DNA from: Chloroflexota bacterium
Lineage (GTDB): Bacteria; Chloroflexota; Dehalococcoidia; JACQGW01
DNA: 13,818 bases
NCBI GenBank assembly: GCA_016199325.1
Contig: JACQGW010000127.1
Coordinates: 1-13,818 of the forward strand
Direction: 5' to 3'
The notes below the pieces were generated by a model. It was given only the letters and a program-made list of their open reading frames with translations, did not search any database and was not told the DNA's origin. This document shows positions 1 to 6,548 of this stretch, piece after piece. A program made the translations under genes and the position numbers. How positions within the stretch are numbered: the stretch's first letter is position 1; the number at the start of each line of letters is the position of its first letter.

Positions 1-43
1 ACGCAGGGCTGCCCGGCGTGTTTCTGCAATACTTCGTACGGAA

Positions 44-58
44 CCAAGATCGCCAAGG
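44..58 (-). repeat. Partial copy of the CTTGGCGATCTTGG repeat
   Basis: Read on the minus strand this is CCTTGGCGATCTTGG, the first 15 bases of the 29-base repeat found whole at 5086-5114 and 8914-8942. It is followed on the minus strand by TTC, as at the end of the full copies, so it may be an internally deleted copy. It lies downstream of the aminopeptidase gene in a stretch (1-201) with no convincing gene. Confidence 0.5.
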
Positions 59-123
59 CGACCGGTCTGCTGGTCTGTGGTTTTCGGCTACCGCCGGCTT
101 AGCCATGAATCAGCGCACAAACC

Positions 124-158
124 ACGAACCAGAAACCCGAAACCCGAAATCCGAAACC
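124..158. repeat. Five tandem heptamers, CGAAACC-like
   Basis: Five consecutive 7-base units are visible: ACGAACC, AGAAACC, CGAAACC, CGAAATC, CGAAACC. The array lies 43 bases beyond the stop codon of the aminopeptidase gene. An inverse-complement array of the same family (GGTTTCT-like units) lies at 8844-8878. Open frames crossing it are products of the repeat and not genes. Confidence 0.75.
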
Positions 159-201
159 CGTTGCGCGGCGTCCTGGCCGTTCGCTGGCGCTCGGGACCGC
201 T

Positions 202-1716
202 CTACCCGCCTGCCAGTCGCAGGGCCAGATGGGCCAGTGTTCGGGCGCCGAAGCCGGTGCCGCCCCGGGGGAGGTACGTGCGCTCCCAGCCCCGCTCGAC
301 GAAGGAGGTGCCGGCGATGTCCAGATGCACCCAGGGGGTGTCCTCGGCGAACCGCTGGAGGAACTTGGCGCCGATGATGGCGCCGGCCTTGCGAGCGCCG
401 GAGCTGACATTCGGCACGTCGGCGACCTCGCTCCGGAGCTGGAAGGTGTCGTACTCCTCATACATCGGCAGCGGCCAGAGCCGCTCGCCCGCCTCACGGC
501 CGGCCTCGATCACCCGCGTCTGGAACACCTCGTCGTTGGTGAAGGCGCCGGCGCAGAAGGTGCCGAGAGCGATGACACAGGCGCCGGTCAGCGTGGCGGA
601 ATCCACGAGGGGCGACAGGCCGAGCCGCCGCGCGTAGCAGATGGCGTCGGCGAGGATCACGCGGCCTTCGGCGTCGGTGTTGAGGACCTCGATGGTCTTG
701 CCGTTCATCGCCCGGACCACGTCGCCCGGCCGTGTCGCCGTCCCGCTCGGCATGTTCTCGACGGCCGGGACGAGGGCGGTCACGTTGAGCCGCGGCCTGA
801 GCTGGGCGATGGCCCGCATCGCCGCCAGCGTCGCGGCGCCCCCGGCCATGTCGCCCTTCATCTGGTCCATGTTCTCGGCCGGCTTAATCGAGATGCCGCC
901 GGAGTCGAAGGTGACGCCCTTGCCGATGAGCCCCAGACCGCCGCCGGCGTCGCCGGCGCGATGGCGCAGGACGATGAGCCTGGGCGGGCTGGCGCTGCCC
1001 TGCGCGACGCTCAGGAGTGCGCCCATGCCGAGCTCCTCGATCTGGGAGGTCTCCAGGACCTCGGCTGCCAGGCCGAACTCCCGGGCCATCCGAACGGCGG
1101 CCTCGGCCAGGTCGGCCGGCTTCAGCCGGTTGGCCGGCATGTTGACCAGATCGCGTGCCCAGGTCGTGGCCTCGGCGAGGATTCGGCCGACGCGCCCGCC
1201 CTCGGCCATCTCGGCCAGTTGGCCGGCAACCGGCGGCAGGACGACGACTTCGTCGACCTCCGGCTCGTCGGGCGGCGTCGTCTTGAACTCGCGGAAGCGG
1301 TACAGGCCGAGGATCGCACCTTCGACGGCAGCGCGCCCGAGCGTCTCGGGCGCGAGGACGGCCGTCCGGTCGGCGACGTCGGGCAAACCGACGGCCATGC
1401 GCCGGACAGTGGCCTTCCGCAGCGCCTTGAGGCCGTCGGCGGTGGCGCCGCGCAGGCGGTCGGGCTCGAAGTCGCCGCGCTTGCCGAGCCCGACGACGGC
1501 GATGCGCTCGGCCGGCAGCCGCCCGAGCGAGTGGAGGAGGGCGACGTGGCTCGGCTTCGGCCGGACCTCGCCGACCTCGCGCAGGCGGCTGATGGCGCCG
1601 TCCAGCGCCCGGTCGACGGCGGCGGCGCCGGCCGTCAATCCCTCCTCGAAGACGAAGACGACCGCTCCTTCGGTCTGGAACGACGACACGTCGCCGGCTT
1701 GCGTTCGGATCTCCAT
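202..1716 (-). CDS. pepA: Leucyl aminopeptidase, peptidase family M17 (cytosol aminopeptidase)
   Basis: This cytoplasmic two-metal (Zn/Mn) aminopeptidase removes N-terminal residues, preferably Leu, from peptides in protein turnover. The protein is 504 residues, the usual family length. The N-terminal domain spans about residues 1-165 and the catalytic domain about 175-495. The signature NTDAEGR lies at 346-352. The expected metal and catalytic residues are visible: K266, D271, K278, D289, D348, E350 and R352. They keep a constant offset of four from E. coli PepA. I chose the ATG at 1716 because MEIRTQAGDV matches the family N-terminus and AAGGA lies six bases upstream. An in-frame ATG at 1746 behind GGGGGAGG would add ten residues and cannot be excluded. 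The gene is single and divergent from the tRNA-Pro gene. No hexamer-interface or active-site loss is apparent, so it should be functional. Confidence 0.97.
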   Translation of the reverse strand: MEIRTQAGDVSSFQTEGAVVFVFEEGLTAGAAAVDRALDGAISRLREVGEVRPKPSHVALLHSLGRLPAERIAVVGLGKRGDFEPDRLRGATADGLKALRKATVRRMAVGLPDVADRTAVLAPETLGRAAVEGAILGLYRFREFKTTPPDEPEVDEVVVLPPVAGQLAEMAEGGRVGRILAEATTWARDLVNMPANRLKPADLAEAAVRMAREFGLAAEVLETSQIEELGMGALLSVAQGSASPPRLIVLRHRAGDAGGGLGLIGKGVTFDSGGISIKPAENMDQMKGDMAGGAATLAAMRAIAQLRPRLNVTALVPAVENMPSGTATRPGDVVRAMNGKTIEVLNTDAEGRVILADAICYARRLGLSPLVDSATLTGACVIALGTFCAGAFTNDEVFQTRVIEAGREAGERLWPLPMYEEYDTFQLRSEVADVPNVSSGARKAGAIIGAKFLQRFAEDTPWVHLDIAGTSFVERGWERTYLPRGGTGFGARTLAHLALRLAGG

Positions 1717-1832
1717 GCCTCTTCCTTCTCCATGCCCGGCTTGCATCGGAGACCTCCCCCGGGACGCAGCCGGCGCCTGGTCTGTTGCCACCCGCACGCG
1801 TGAGACGCAGGGGCGCATGCTCTCTAGAAGGA

Positions 1833-1861
1833 ATTATACATGGTCGGCCGGCTGCGTTCAC
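1833..1861 (-). promoter_or_regulatory. Candidate promoter of the aminopeptidase gene
   Basis: On the minus strand a perfect -10 box TATAAT (1838-1833) lies 17 bases from GTGAAC (1861-1856), which matches three of six -35 consensus positions. It predicts a leader of roughly 110 bases. It lies back to back with the tRNA promoter. The -10 is convincing, the -35 weak. Confidence 0.45.
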
Positions 1862-1878
1862 ATTGCGTTCATCTTGGA

Positions 1879-1907
1879 TTGCGGCCCGTCCGGCTATCGG
1901 CTATACT
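1879..1907 (+). promoter_or_regulatory. Candidate tRNA-Pro promoter
   Basis: TTGCGG (1879-1884), a 17-base spacer and TATACT (1902-1907, five of six consensus bases) place a transcription start a few bases before the mature tRNA 5' end at 1919. Position and spacing support it; the -35 box matches only in its TTG. Confidence 0.5.
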
Positions 1908-1918
1908 TGAGAGGTCAA

Positions 1919-1995
1919 CGGGGTGTAGCGCAGTTGGCCAGCGCGCATGGTTTGGGACCATGAGGTCCCCGGTTCAAGTCCGGGCACCCCGACCA
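1919..1995 (+). tRNA. tRNA-Pro, anticodon TGG, with encoded CCA
   Basis: A full cloverleaf can be drawn. The acceptor stem is CGGGGTG/CACCCCG. The D-arm has GCGC/GCGC. The anticodon stem CATGG/CCATG encloses the loop TTTGGGA (anticodon TGG, proline). The variable region is AGGTC. The T-arm is CCCGG/CCGGG with loop TTCAAGT. The discriminator base is A and CCA is encoded at 1993-1995. All stems pair fully, so the gene looks functional. The accessory toxin-antitoxin block begins about 350 bases downstream, but I found no duplicate of the tRNA 3' end that would mark an integration site. Confidence 0.97.
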
Positions 1996-2347
1996 GTTTC
2001 CCCTTCACGTCCTTTCTTTCATCCACCATCATTGGGACATGAGTTTGGCCGGAGTTGGGATTTGAGTCAGGCCGCTCCAAGCTGCTCGGCCACCGGGCTG
2101 CGCGGCAGAAGTGGGCGCAGGATGGGATGCATGATGCTGCATCCAGAGAGGGCTGAGAAGGTGGCGTTTCGTTGAAGCGTGTGGTCAGGTCGTAGGCCAC
2201 GGGTACATCCGTCGCCCTGTGTGTGGGCTGCTGGAGTACCTGCTCGCACGACCCAAAGAAAGCGGATACTCCAAGCGGCCAAACATAAGCAATGCGGCCG
2301 GTCAGACTTGTGCCCCAATGACACCTACCGATAGCAGGCTCAGAGTA
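1996..2347. other. Gene-free stretch downstream of tRNA-Pro
   Basis: No open frame here looks like a protein: the short frames on both strands lack ribosome binding sites and have shadow-like composition. The only structure seen is a small hairpin, GGATGCA (2125-2131) with TGCATCC (2138-2144) around a six-base loop. No T-run follows the tRNA or the antitoxin-like gene that converges on it. Decayed remains of a mobile element are possible but not visible. Confidence 0.5.
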
Positions 2348-2632
2348 CTATCTTCCCCGATGCTGGTGAAACACACGACCGGCCGCAGCGGACTGGATCC
2401 GCCGCCAGGCCGCCAGCTCCTGCAGCTCCTCAGCCGATCGCGGAGCGGCGAATTGCTCTTCCATTGCCGCCGTCTGGCGCTGCGCGTACCAGAGCGCCAG
2501 CGCTTCGTCGAAGACCTTGCTGCGGTCACTCCCCGAGTGGTGCTGGACGAACTCGTCGACGGCCCGCAAGAGATCGGGGTCGACGGTCACGCTGACCTTT
2601 GCCCGGCGACGCTCGGTCGCATGCTGAGCCAT
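2348..2632 (-). CDS. Ribbon-helix-helix (CopG/MetJ-type) antitoxin-like protein
   Basis: A 94-residue protein. Residues 10-50 fit the ribbon-helix-helix DNA-binding fold: a basic strand RAKVSVTVDPDLL, then helix AVDEFVQHH, a turn SGSDRSK, and helix VFDEALALWYA. The C-terminal 40 residues (EEQFAAPRSAEELQELAAW) are charged and helical, as in antitoxins whose tail wraps a toxin. The start at 2632 has GGAGG six bases upstream. The longer frame from 2680 would overlap the likely -10 box, so it is rejected. Such proteins repress their own operon and neutralise a toxin, but no toxin follows it. The nearest candidate is the PIN gene ending 90 bases upstream, which has its own antitoxin-like partner. 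It may therefore be an orphan antitoxin or a plain regulator. Confidence 0.75.
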   Translation of the reverse strand: MAQHATERRRAKVSVTVDPDLLRAVDEFVQHHSGSDRSKVFDEALALWYAQRQTAAMEEQFAAPRSAEELQELAAWRRIQSAAAGRVFHQHRGR

Positions 2633-2664
2633 GTGGTGCCTCCAATCAGAACGGTCGGTGTATC

Positions 2665-2699
2665 GGACAAAGCATAGCACATCCCTTGGACAACGTAAG
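2665..2699 (-). promoter_or_regulatory. Candidate promoter and operator of the RHH gene
   Basis: On the minus strand TATGCT (2676-2671) is preceded by TGC, giving an extended -10. CTTACG (2699-2694) lies 17 bases further up and is a weak -35. Two direct copies of TTGTCC, at 2693-2688 and 2670-2665, flank the -10 and would suit an autorepressing RHH protein. This is inference from position only. Confidence 0.4.
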
Positions 2700-2721
2700 C
2701 GGGCCGAATCCGAATGCGCGA

Positions 2722-3353
2722 CTAGTGATGTGGTCCCCTGTCTGGGTGCAGGGAGGCAAGGATCGCCCGGTAGTGTGCAGTGGGTATCATGGATCCATCG
2801 GGAGCGGCAGTTATCGCCCTCGCGAGTGTGCTGGAGGGGCGGTAGAGATCGACCAGGGCATCGATGAGGCCGATGAACACCTCAGGATGCACCGCGAAGA
2901 TTCCCGCGAACTCCCGAACGCCGTCGGTCCCTGGCGGCGGGGCATCTTCCAGGTTAGCGGTGACAATGAATGGTGCCCTGCCCCGCGTTGCCGCCGTCCA
3001 CAGCGGAGCGTCCGATTCATCGGGGGAATGTCGATCCAGAGAGGTACCGGTGGAGGACAATCGTCAACCACCCGGAAGACGCGCGTCAATTGCGCGAACA
3101 TGAACTTGGCGGCAACCGAGCAGCGCTGCCACGCAGCCTCCGTTTGTTCGCCGGCGTTGCGCTTCAGCCACAGCCACGTGAGCACGCGATTGGACTCGGC
3201 CAGGATGTGCGGTGACCAGATCGGCCTGACCAGCCCCTCCTCGGCGCGATGGATGATCGGGATCAACCAGCGCTTCGTCATGGGGAACACGCAGGCGTCG
3301 ATGACAGCAGGAACGGGAAACGGACTCGCTCGTTGGTGTTCAGGCGTCAGCAC
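2722..3353 (-). pseudogene. PIN-domain toxin-like ribonuclease, split by a frameshift
   Basis: PIN proteins are Mg-dependent RNases, commonly the toxins of VapBC-like pairs. The first half (one frame, from GTG at 3353) has VPAVIDACVFPMTKRW with the first catalytic Asp, and HILAESNRV with the Glu. The second half, in another frame, has DESDAPLWTAATRGR with the third acidic residue and FIVTANLEDAP with the fourth. The frames meet at a run of five C on the minus strand (G run at 3022-3026). One more C would join them as WIDIPPDESDAPLW, giving a protein of about 210 residues. As read, no single frame carries all four acidic residues. The start overlaps the antitoxin-like gene by 14 bases. Neither frame shows further damage, so a recent mutation, an assembly error or programmed slippage all remain possible. 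Confidence 0.8.
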
Positions 3354-3777
3354 GGCCGCGGCGCTCCCAGGGTCTGTGTCCCTGCCACCCGGACGTGGGA
3401 GGCACCGTCTCATCGCCCGCATCGAACGGTTCGAGCGCGGCGGCGATCTGCGCCTCGCGCGCTCGCTGGTCCGCCACCGTGGGGCTTTGCAGCATGCGCT
3501 GGACCGACTGCGCCGTCACCATCAGGCGGCCGCCCCGGCGCACGCCGTCGAGCAACCCCTCAAAGGCCCAACGCTTGACGGTGTTGATCGAGCGCACCGA
3601 GAGGACGCGCGCGGCCTCGCCCGTCGTCAGCAGATCACTCGGCTGCTTGGCGTCGACCGGCTCGTGGAGAGCGCCGATGATGGCCTCGACGTCGTCGACC
3701 AGGTCGATTTCGCCACGCTGCCGGAGCTCTTCTGAGAGGCTCCTGAGCTTGTCCTCCAGCCCTCGGGCATCGACCAT
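3340..3777 (-). CDS. Helix-turn-helix antitoxin-like protein (excisionase/MerR-type fold)
   Basis: A 145-residue protein that probably binds DNA and forms the antitoxin half of a pair with the overlapping PIN gene. Residues 1-40 are acidic and helical (LRSLSEELRQRGEIDLVDDVEAII). Residues 49-95 form a winged helix-turn-helix of the excisionase/MerR type: LLTTGEAARVLSV, then NTVKRWAFEGLLDGVRRGGR and LMVTAQSVQRML. The tail after about residue 120 is Pro/Trp/Arg-rich and is encoded by the palindromic element at 3361-3405, so it may be acquired. The start at 3777 has AGGAGG eight bases upstream and lies behind a near-consensus promoter. The longer frame from 3867 would run through that promoter and is rejected. 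The 14-base overlap with the toxin-like gene suggests translational coupling. Confidence 0.8.
   Translation of the reverse strand: MVDARGLEDKLRSLSEELRQRGEIDLVDDVEAIIGALHEPVDAKQPSDLLTTGEAARVLSVRSINTVKRWAFEGLLDGVRRGGRLMVTAQSVQRMLQSPTVADQRAREAQIAAALEPFDAGDETVPPTSGWQGHRPWERRGRADA
3361..3405. repeat. Imperfect palindrome at the antitoxin/toxin junction
   Basis: The outer arms GCGCTCCCA (3361-3369) and TGGGAGGCAC (3396-3405) pair with one mismatch and one bulged base, and the interior is only partly complementary. It encodes the odd Trp/Arg-rich tail of the antitoxin-like protein (PPTSGWQGHRPWERR) and lies immediately upstream of the toxin-like start at 3353. Its composition and placement resemble the other inserted palindromes of this window, but its symmetry is weaker. 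Confidence 0.4.
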
Positions 3778-3810
3778 GACGGGATCCTCCTTCTCTTCCG
3801 TACCAGGAGA

Positions 3811-3839
3811 ATCATACCTGCACCGCGCGGCGTTGTCAA
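3811..3839 (-). promoter_or_regulatory. Near-consensus sigma-70-type promoter of the toxin-antitoxin operon
   Basis: On the minus strand TTGACA (3839-3834) and TATGAT (3816-3811) are separated by exactly 17 bases, matching 11 of 12 consensus positions. Transcription would start near 3804, about 27 bases before the ATG. Two ATTGAC motifs nine bases apart overlap the -35 region and could be an autoregulatory operator. It is the strongest promoter-like sequence in the window. Confidence 0.7.
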
Positions 3840-3991
3840 TATCGTCAATTTGAGCATAACCGTCCAACGTGTGGCGCAGGACAGTGACATCCTTGCTCTC
3901 TGGTCCCGAGGGCGAGGATAGCTTGGGAAGGGAAGATAGACGGCCGATCGGCAGTTCCTTGGAACCTATTCGCCAACGTACCCCCCTCAGT

Positions 3992-4041
3992 CCCCCCCGT
4001 CGGCGGGGGGGAGGCGCGCGAGTCCCCCCGCCGGCGGGGGG
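3992..4041. repeat. Two adjacent C-run/G-run hairpins
   Basis: The first is seven C (3992-3998), a six-base centre and seven G (4005-4011). The second is a perfect 18-base palindrome (4024-4041) made of six C, GCCGGC and six G. They are 12 bases apart and each is preceded by AGT, so they look like two copies of one repeat unit. Confidence 0.7.
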
Positions 4042-4113
4042 AAGCGACCGGCCCCTCCCCGTGGCCGGCGAGGGCGGAAGACCGGCTTGCCGACCGGCTG
4101 TTCCTGGCCGGCT

Positions 4114-4135
4114 CCCTCCCCGCGCACGGGGAGGG
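4114..4135. repeat. CCCTCCCCG/CGGGGAGGG hairpin
   Basis: Nine-base perfect arms (4114-4122 and 4127-4135) enclose the loop CGCA. It is followed by GATGGGGTGGGG. A related but poorer dyad, CCCTCCCC...GGCGAGGG, lies just before it at about 4053-4074. There is no T-run, so it is a repeat and not a typical intrinsic terminator. Confidence 0.65.
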
Positions 4136-4336
4136 ATGGGGTGGGGTTCTCGGATAGGCCCCCGGTTCGATCCCCTGCACCTGCGAGCCCTCGCTTCGGA
4201 ACCTGCTGCCCGGTCGGGTACGCTTTCTGCCCTACCGTACTATAATACGGAAGAACCGCCTGGCCGGCTGTCGAGTCTCTGTGTCTGAGTCGTGCATCCA
4301 GCAAGTCACGCGCAGATCTGGACGCTGCCCGTCTGC

Positions 4337-4413
4337 CATGCTGAGCCGCAGCGAAGCATCTCCCGGACGTCGCTCGTTCGAGCCGGGGAGATGCTTCGCT
4401 GCGGCTCAGCATG
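4337..4413. repeat. Long interspersed palindrome with 28-bp perfect stem
   Basis: The arms at 4337-4364 and 4386-4413 are perfectly complementary over 28 bases (CATGCTGAGCCGCAGC... and its inverse). The 21-base centre contains a second small stem, GCTCG (4372-4376) with CGAGC (4379-4383). The whole unit could form a cruciform in DNA or a long hairpin in RNA. It lies 119 bases before the response regulator start. It has the form of a mobile, non-coding palindromic repeat. Confidence 0.85.
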
Positions 4414-4531
4414 ACGATGGGCGGGCCAGCCAATCTCCGATGGACTTGCCGGATGCTCCACGAAGAGCAGCGCTCGGTCGCCCGTCTCGGTTCGATTCCG
4501 GTCGCCGGCCGGCGAACCAGGGAGACTCAAC

Positions 4532-4939
4532 ATGCGGCACAACCCGGTCCTGATTGTCGAAGACGACCCCGACAACCTCGAGCTCATGCGGCTCATCCTC
4601 CAGGAGATGGCCGACGTCTGTACGCTGGCGACCGCCACCAGCGGCAAGGAGGCCATCCGCCTGGTCGAGCAACGCACGCCCGTCCTGGTCCTCTGCGACG
4701 TGGCGCTGCCCAGCAACGGCATAGCGTTCATTCACTGGTTGCGGGCCAATCCGGCCACCCGCTCGATTCCGGTGATCGGCCTGAGCGCCTCGCCCCTGAG
4801 TCGTGAGGAGGTGGTGACCGCCGGCTTCGACGACTTCATCCGAAAGCCCTTCGACCCCACTCTGCTGGCAAGCAAGGTTCGCGACTACCTTGCGCAACCA
4901 CCTTCGTGCGGCCCGGAGGCGGTTCAGCCCTCTGTCTGA
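4532..4939 (+). CDS. Stand-alone receiver-domain response regulator (CheY-like)
   Basis: A 135-residue cytoplasmic protein made of one receiver domain (residues 4-122) with no output domain. Signalling residues are all present: acidic pocket E10, D11 and D12 (VLIVEDDPDN), phospho-acceptor D56 (LCDVALP), S85 at the conserved Thr/Ser position, and K105 (IRKPFD). It would receive phosphate from a histidine kinase and act through protein contact, as CheY, Spo0F or DivK do. No kinase lies nearby, so the partner is unknown. The ATG at 4532 has GGGAG (4520-4524) seven bases upstream. The last dozen residues (PPSCGPEAVQPSV) are beyond the fold and probably disordered. Confidence 0.93.
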   Translation: MRHNPVLIVEDDPDNLELMRLILQEMADVCTLATATSGKEAIRLVEQRTPVLVLCDVALPSNGIAFIHWLRANPATRSIPVIGLSASPLSREEVVTAGFDDFIRKPFDPTLLASKVRDYLAQPPSCGPEAVQPSV

Positions 4940-4955
4940 AGGCGCCCACCGGCAG

Positions 4956-4984
4956 TTGACGCGCGGGCCGACAAGTGGTAGTGT
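4956..4984 (+). promoter_or_regulatory. Candidate promoter for the aminotransferase gene
   Basis: TTGACG (4956-4961, five of six) is followed after 17 bases by TAGTGT (4979-4984, three of six). It would give a leader of about 170 bases that contains the repeat at 5086-5114. The rest of 4940-5162 shows no gene. Confidence 0.35.
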
Positions 4985-5085
4985 GGCAGCATTGCCAGGC
5001 CGGCGCGACGGCCGGCCGTGAAACGATCTCCAGAGCACTGTTCGGAAGAATCGGCCGAGCGAACAATCGCCATTCTCAGCGTCTT

Positions 5086-5114
5086 CCTTGGCGATCTTGG
5101 CGTCTTGGCGGTTC
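5086..5114 (+). repeat. 29-base CTTGGCGATCTTGGCG repeat, copy A
   Basis: The unit is built of near-repeats TTGGCGATC, TTGGCGTCT and TGGCGGTT. It matches 8914-8942 at 28 of 29 positions, in the same orientation. The two copies sit in unrelated intergenic regions, so this is an interspersed repeat. Minus-strand frames through it read NRQDAKIAK, a translation artefact. Confidence 0.8.
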
Positions 5115-5162
5115 ACTGTCTTGAGGAATCGCCCTGAGGGCTGAACGAGAGGGGGAGCTGCG

Positions 5163-6518
5163 TTGACTGAATCGGCTGCGCGCACGACGACGGGTGCAGG
5201 GCGCAATCGCTTCCTGGATGCGACCTCTGCCAATGCCCGCCTCTACGAGGAGGCCTGCCGGTATCTCCCCGGCGGCACCTCACGCCTGCACAACCACTTT
5301 GCACCCCATCCCGTGTACATCCGCTCCGGCGCCGGCTGTCGCTTCACCGACGTCGACGGCGTCGAGCGGGTCGACTTCCTGAACAACATGACGGCACTGA
5401 TCCACGGCCACGCCAATCCGGCGATCAACGAGGCGATCATCGGCCAGCTCCAGCGCGGGACGGCCTTCTCCGAGCCGTCCGAGCCGGAAGTCGCCCTGGC
5501 GAAGCTGATGGTCGAGCGGGTGGGGTCCGTCGAGAAGATCCGCTTCGCCAACTCGGGCACCGAGGCGGTGATGATGGCGGTCAAGCTGGCGCGCGCCTTC
5601 ACCGGCCGCAGCCGGATCGCCAAGTTCGAGGGCGTCTACCACGGCTATTACGACTACGTTCAGGTGAGCTACTCCTCGACGCCGGCCAACTGGGGGCCGG
5701 CCGACGCGCCGGCCGGCGTCGCCAGCTCGGGTGGCCTGGCCGCGTCGGTCGAGGACGAGGTCCTCGTCCTGCCCTTCAACAACCGGGCGGCCGTCGAGCG
5801 GCTCCTGGAGCAGCACGGCGCATCCATCGCCGCGCTCTTGGTCGACCCGCTCTCGAACCGGGCCGGCTTCCCGCTGCCCGCCGAGGGCTTCCTCGACTTC
5901 CTGCGGGCGATCACGCGCGCCTACGGGATCCTCCTGATCTACGACGAGGTGATCAGCTTCCGCGTGGGGTACGGCGGCGCGCAGGGCAAGTACGGCGGTG
6001 ACCCCGACCTGACCACCTTCGGCAAGATCATGGGGGGTGGACTGCCGGTCGGCGCCGTCGGCGGCCGCGCCGACGTGATGGCGCTGCTCGACCCGACCCG
6101 GGGCGGGGCGAAAGTGGCGTCCGGCGGCACCTTCAGCGGCAACCCGCTGACGATGGCCGCGGGGTTGGCGGCGATGGAGCAGATGACGCCGGCCGCGTAC
6201 GAGCGCCTGAATGCCCTGGGCGAGCAGCTCCGCCGCGGGGCCAACGCCGCTTTCACCGCGGCGGAGGAGCCAGGACAGGTGACCGGTGACGGCTCGCTGT
6301 TCCGGATCCTGCTCACCGCCGAGCCGGTGGCCGACTATCGCAGCTCGATGACGGGCGCCGCGCCGGCGGAGCGGATGGCCCGGCTGCACCTGCACCTGCT
6401 CGACGAGGGGATCGTCGTCGCCACCAACGGCCTCGGCTCCCTCTCGACGCCGATGGGCGTCGCCGAGGTCGACCACTTCGTCGGCGGTCTCACCAGGGCG
6501 CTGGAGCGGCTCGGCTGA
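5163..6518 (+). CDS. Class III aminotransferase, glutamate-1-semialdehyde 2,1-aminomutase-like
   Basis: A 451-residue PLP enzyme of fold type I. Family hallmarks include ACRYLPGGTSRLHN near the N-terminus, RFANSGTEAVMMAVKLAR (the phosphate-binding region), FEGVYHGYYD, the Asp of LIYDEVISFR that contacts the PLP ring nitrogen, and the Schiff-base lysine K288 in TTFGKIMGGGLPVGA. GGTFSGNPLTMAAGLAAM closes the active site as in the HemL group. HemL itself converts glutamate-1-semialdehyde to 5-aminolevulinate for haem. Many paralogues in this group act on other amino substrates, and no haem gene is nearby, so the substrate is left open. The TTG start at 5163 has GGGGGAG six bases upstream and no in-frame ATG fits better. 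It appears to be transcribed alone. Confidence 0.88.
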   Translation: MTESAARTTTGAGRNRFLDATSANARLYEEACRYLPGGTSRLHNHFAPHPVYIRSGAGCRFTDVDGVERVDFLNNMTALIHGHANPAINEAIIGQLQRGTAFSEPSEPEVALAKLMVERVGSVEKIRFANSGTEAVMMAVKLARAFTGRSRIAKFEGVYHGYYDYVQVSYSSTPANWGPADAPAGVASSGGLAASVEDEVLVLPFNNRAAVERLLEQHGASIAALLVDPLSNRAGFPLPAEGFLDFLRAITRAYGILLIYDEVISFRVGYGGAQGKYGGDPDLTTFGKIMGGGLPVGAVGGRADVMALLDPTRGGAKVASGGTFSGNPLTMAAGLAAMEQMTPAAYERLNALGEQLRRGANAAFTAAEEPGQVTGDGSLFRILLTAEPVADYRSSMTGAAPAERMARLHLHLLDEGIVVATNGLGSLSTPMGVAEVDHFVGGLTRALERLG

Positions 6519-6548
6519 CGAGCGCGACCAAAACCATCTGAAGGGACC

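Larger units (their letters stand above)
3840..4531. other. Gene-free, repeat-rich stretch between the antitoxin and response regulator genes
   Basis: Open frames across these 690 bases change composition at each repeat and have no recognisable protein content. The stretch holds three GC-rich hairpins (3992-4135), the long dyad at 4337-4413, and an isolated perfect TATAAT at 4241-4246 inside the small dyad CCGTA...TACGG (4235-4250). That TATAAT has no good -35 box, but could start a leader of about 280 bases for the response regulator that includes the 4337-4413 hairpin. Confidence 0.6.

Noticed and set aside
229..1803. Long plus-strand open frame opposite the aminopeptidase gene
   Set aside because: It mirrors the codon positions of a well-supported M17 gene, has low-complexity Gly/Ala/Arg/Asp composition and no recognisable domain. 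GC-rich third positions keep such frames open.
1717..1830. T-box-like sequence (GGGTGGCAACAG ... CGTCCC) in the aminopeptidase leader
   Set aside because: The T-box consensus reads AGGGTGGNACCGCG; the match fails after GGGTGG. The leader is also too short for Stem I with a specifier loop.
2067..2324. Short minus-strand frame that could be a toxin partner of the RHH gene
   Set aside because: No ribosome binding site, no toxin-like motif, Cys/His/Arg-rich shadow composition and low similarity to any RelE/PIN/MazF pattern.
4159..4175. tRNA T-arm-like CCCCGGTTCGATCCCC
   Set aside because: The flanking bases do not pair as a T-stem and no acceptor, anticodon or D-arm can be drawn.
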